From Paramuribaculum sp. (GTDB lineage: Bacteria > Bacteroidota > Bacteroidia > Bacteroidales > Muribaculaceae), in the NCBI GenBank assembly GCA_029058455.1, contig JAIDXU010000352.1, positions 1 through 5,175 of the forward strand: a stretch of DNA of 5,175 bases. The letters are read 5' to 3'. Every line of letters begins with the position of its first letter. Within the stretch, counting starts at the first letter, position 1. Under the pieces are notes generated by a model. It searched no databases and had not been told where the DNA came from. It saw only the letters and a program-made list of their open reading frames with translations. A program made the translations under genes and the position numbers. This document shows, in pieces, positions 5,052-5,175 of this stretch.

Positions 5052-5099
5052 GGCCAACAGGGCGGTTAATTTGCCCTATTGGCCTTATTTGGCTTTTTT
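5041..5099 (+). terminator. Long 23-bp hairpin with T-run
   Basis: Arms at 5041-5063 and 5073-5095 are complementary at 22 of 23 positions around a 9-base loop. A T-run at 5094-5099 follows on the plus strand. The one mismatch (5058 with 5078) is C-A in plus-strand RNA but a G-U wobble in minus-strand RNA, so the stem is complete only in a minus transcript. As positioned, it lies just after the end of the minus-strand gene at 5118, which it probably terminates, yet the T-run is on the side that suits a plus transcript. It also separates that gene from the ATPase operators. Confidence 0.65.
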
Positions 5100-5117
5100 G
5101 TCTTAGTTTATAAAAGA

Positions 5118-5175
5118 TCAGTTGTCGGGGTCGAGCACGATTATGCGGCAGTTGTTGAGGTCAACGAGCTTCCTG
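5118..5175 (-). CDS. C-terminal end of an unidentified protein
   Basis: Reading leftward from the window edge, an open frame encodes the last 18 residues RKLVDLNNCRIIVLDPDN before TGA at 5118-5120. The codons are GC-rich at third positions, like the neighbouring genes, and a strong hairpin follows the stop, both as expected for a real gene end. The segment RIIVLD suggests a beta strand. I cannot assign a family from so few residues. The gene points toward the ATPase in the same direction but is separated from it by the hairpin and the operators. Confidence 0.45.
   Translation of the reverse strand, partial: RKLVDLNNCRIIVLDPDN

Noticed and set aside
4930..5099. CRISPR-like array, suggested by equal-spaced repeats
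   Set aside because: There are only three 19-bp units with 14-bp spacers; the repeats are full palindromes over a promoter, no cas genes are visible, and operators explain them better.

Overview
The window looks like a chromosomal stretch from a Bacteroidota bacterium, most likely order Bacteroidales and perhaps a gut Muribaculaceae-type genome. Four things suggest this: balanced-GC genes separated by AT-rich spacers, perfect Bacteroidota promoter elements (TAnnTTTG at -7, once with TTTG 20 bases upstream), no Shine-Dalgarno sequences, and Bacteroidales-like proteins. The family-level assignment is inference.

Layout, left to right. (1) About 1-751, plus strand: the C-terminal end of pyruvate:ferredoxin oxidoreductase (NifJ/PFOR), with a disturbed reading frame in the first 50 bases and a clean terminator behind it. 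(2) 920-1855, plus: a glutaminase-fold protein that keeps the Ser-x-x-Lys pair but appears to have lost most other catalytic residues and carries a CxCxC cluster. (3) 1960-3150, minus: a multi-pass membrane acyltransferase-3 family protein. It converges on gene 2 across a hairpin terminator. (4) 3207-3582: a divergent promoter region. Its leftward promoter drives the acyltransferase. Its rightward promoter is a perfect consensus and drives a transcript of about 290 nt that ends at a terminator. That transcript contains long-range complementary segments typical of a structured RNA, and also a 31-codon ORF. (5) 3623-4927, minus: an AAA+ ATPase with a C-terminal DUF4143 region. It sits between imperfect 18-bp direct repeats and behind three 19-bp palindromes spaced exactly 33 bp apart over its promoter. 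(6) 5041-5099: a very long hairpin with a T-run, then 5118-5175, minus: the last 18 codons of an unidentified gene.

The metabolic genes (PFOR, glutaminase-like, acyltransferase) are separately terminated and show no sign of being one operon. The right half is the accessory-looking part: a candidate structured RNA or small-protein gene beside a self-contained, apparently autoregulated ATPase cassette. The strongest leads are the unassigned 290-nt transcript and the phased three-operator array.
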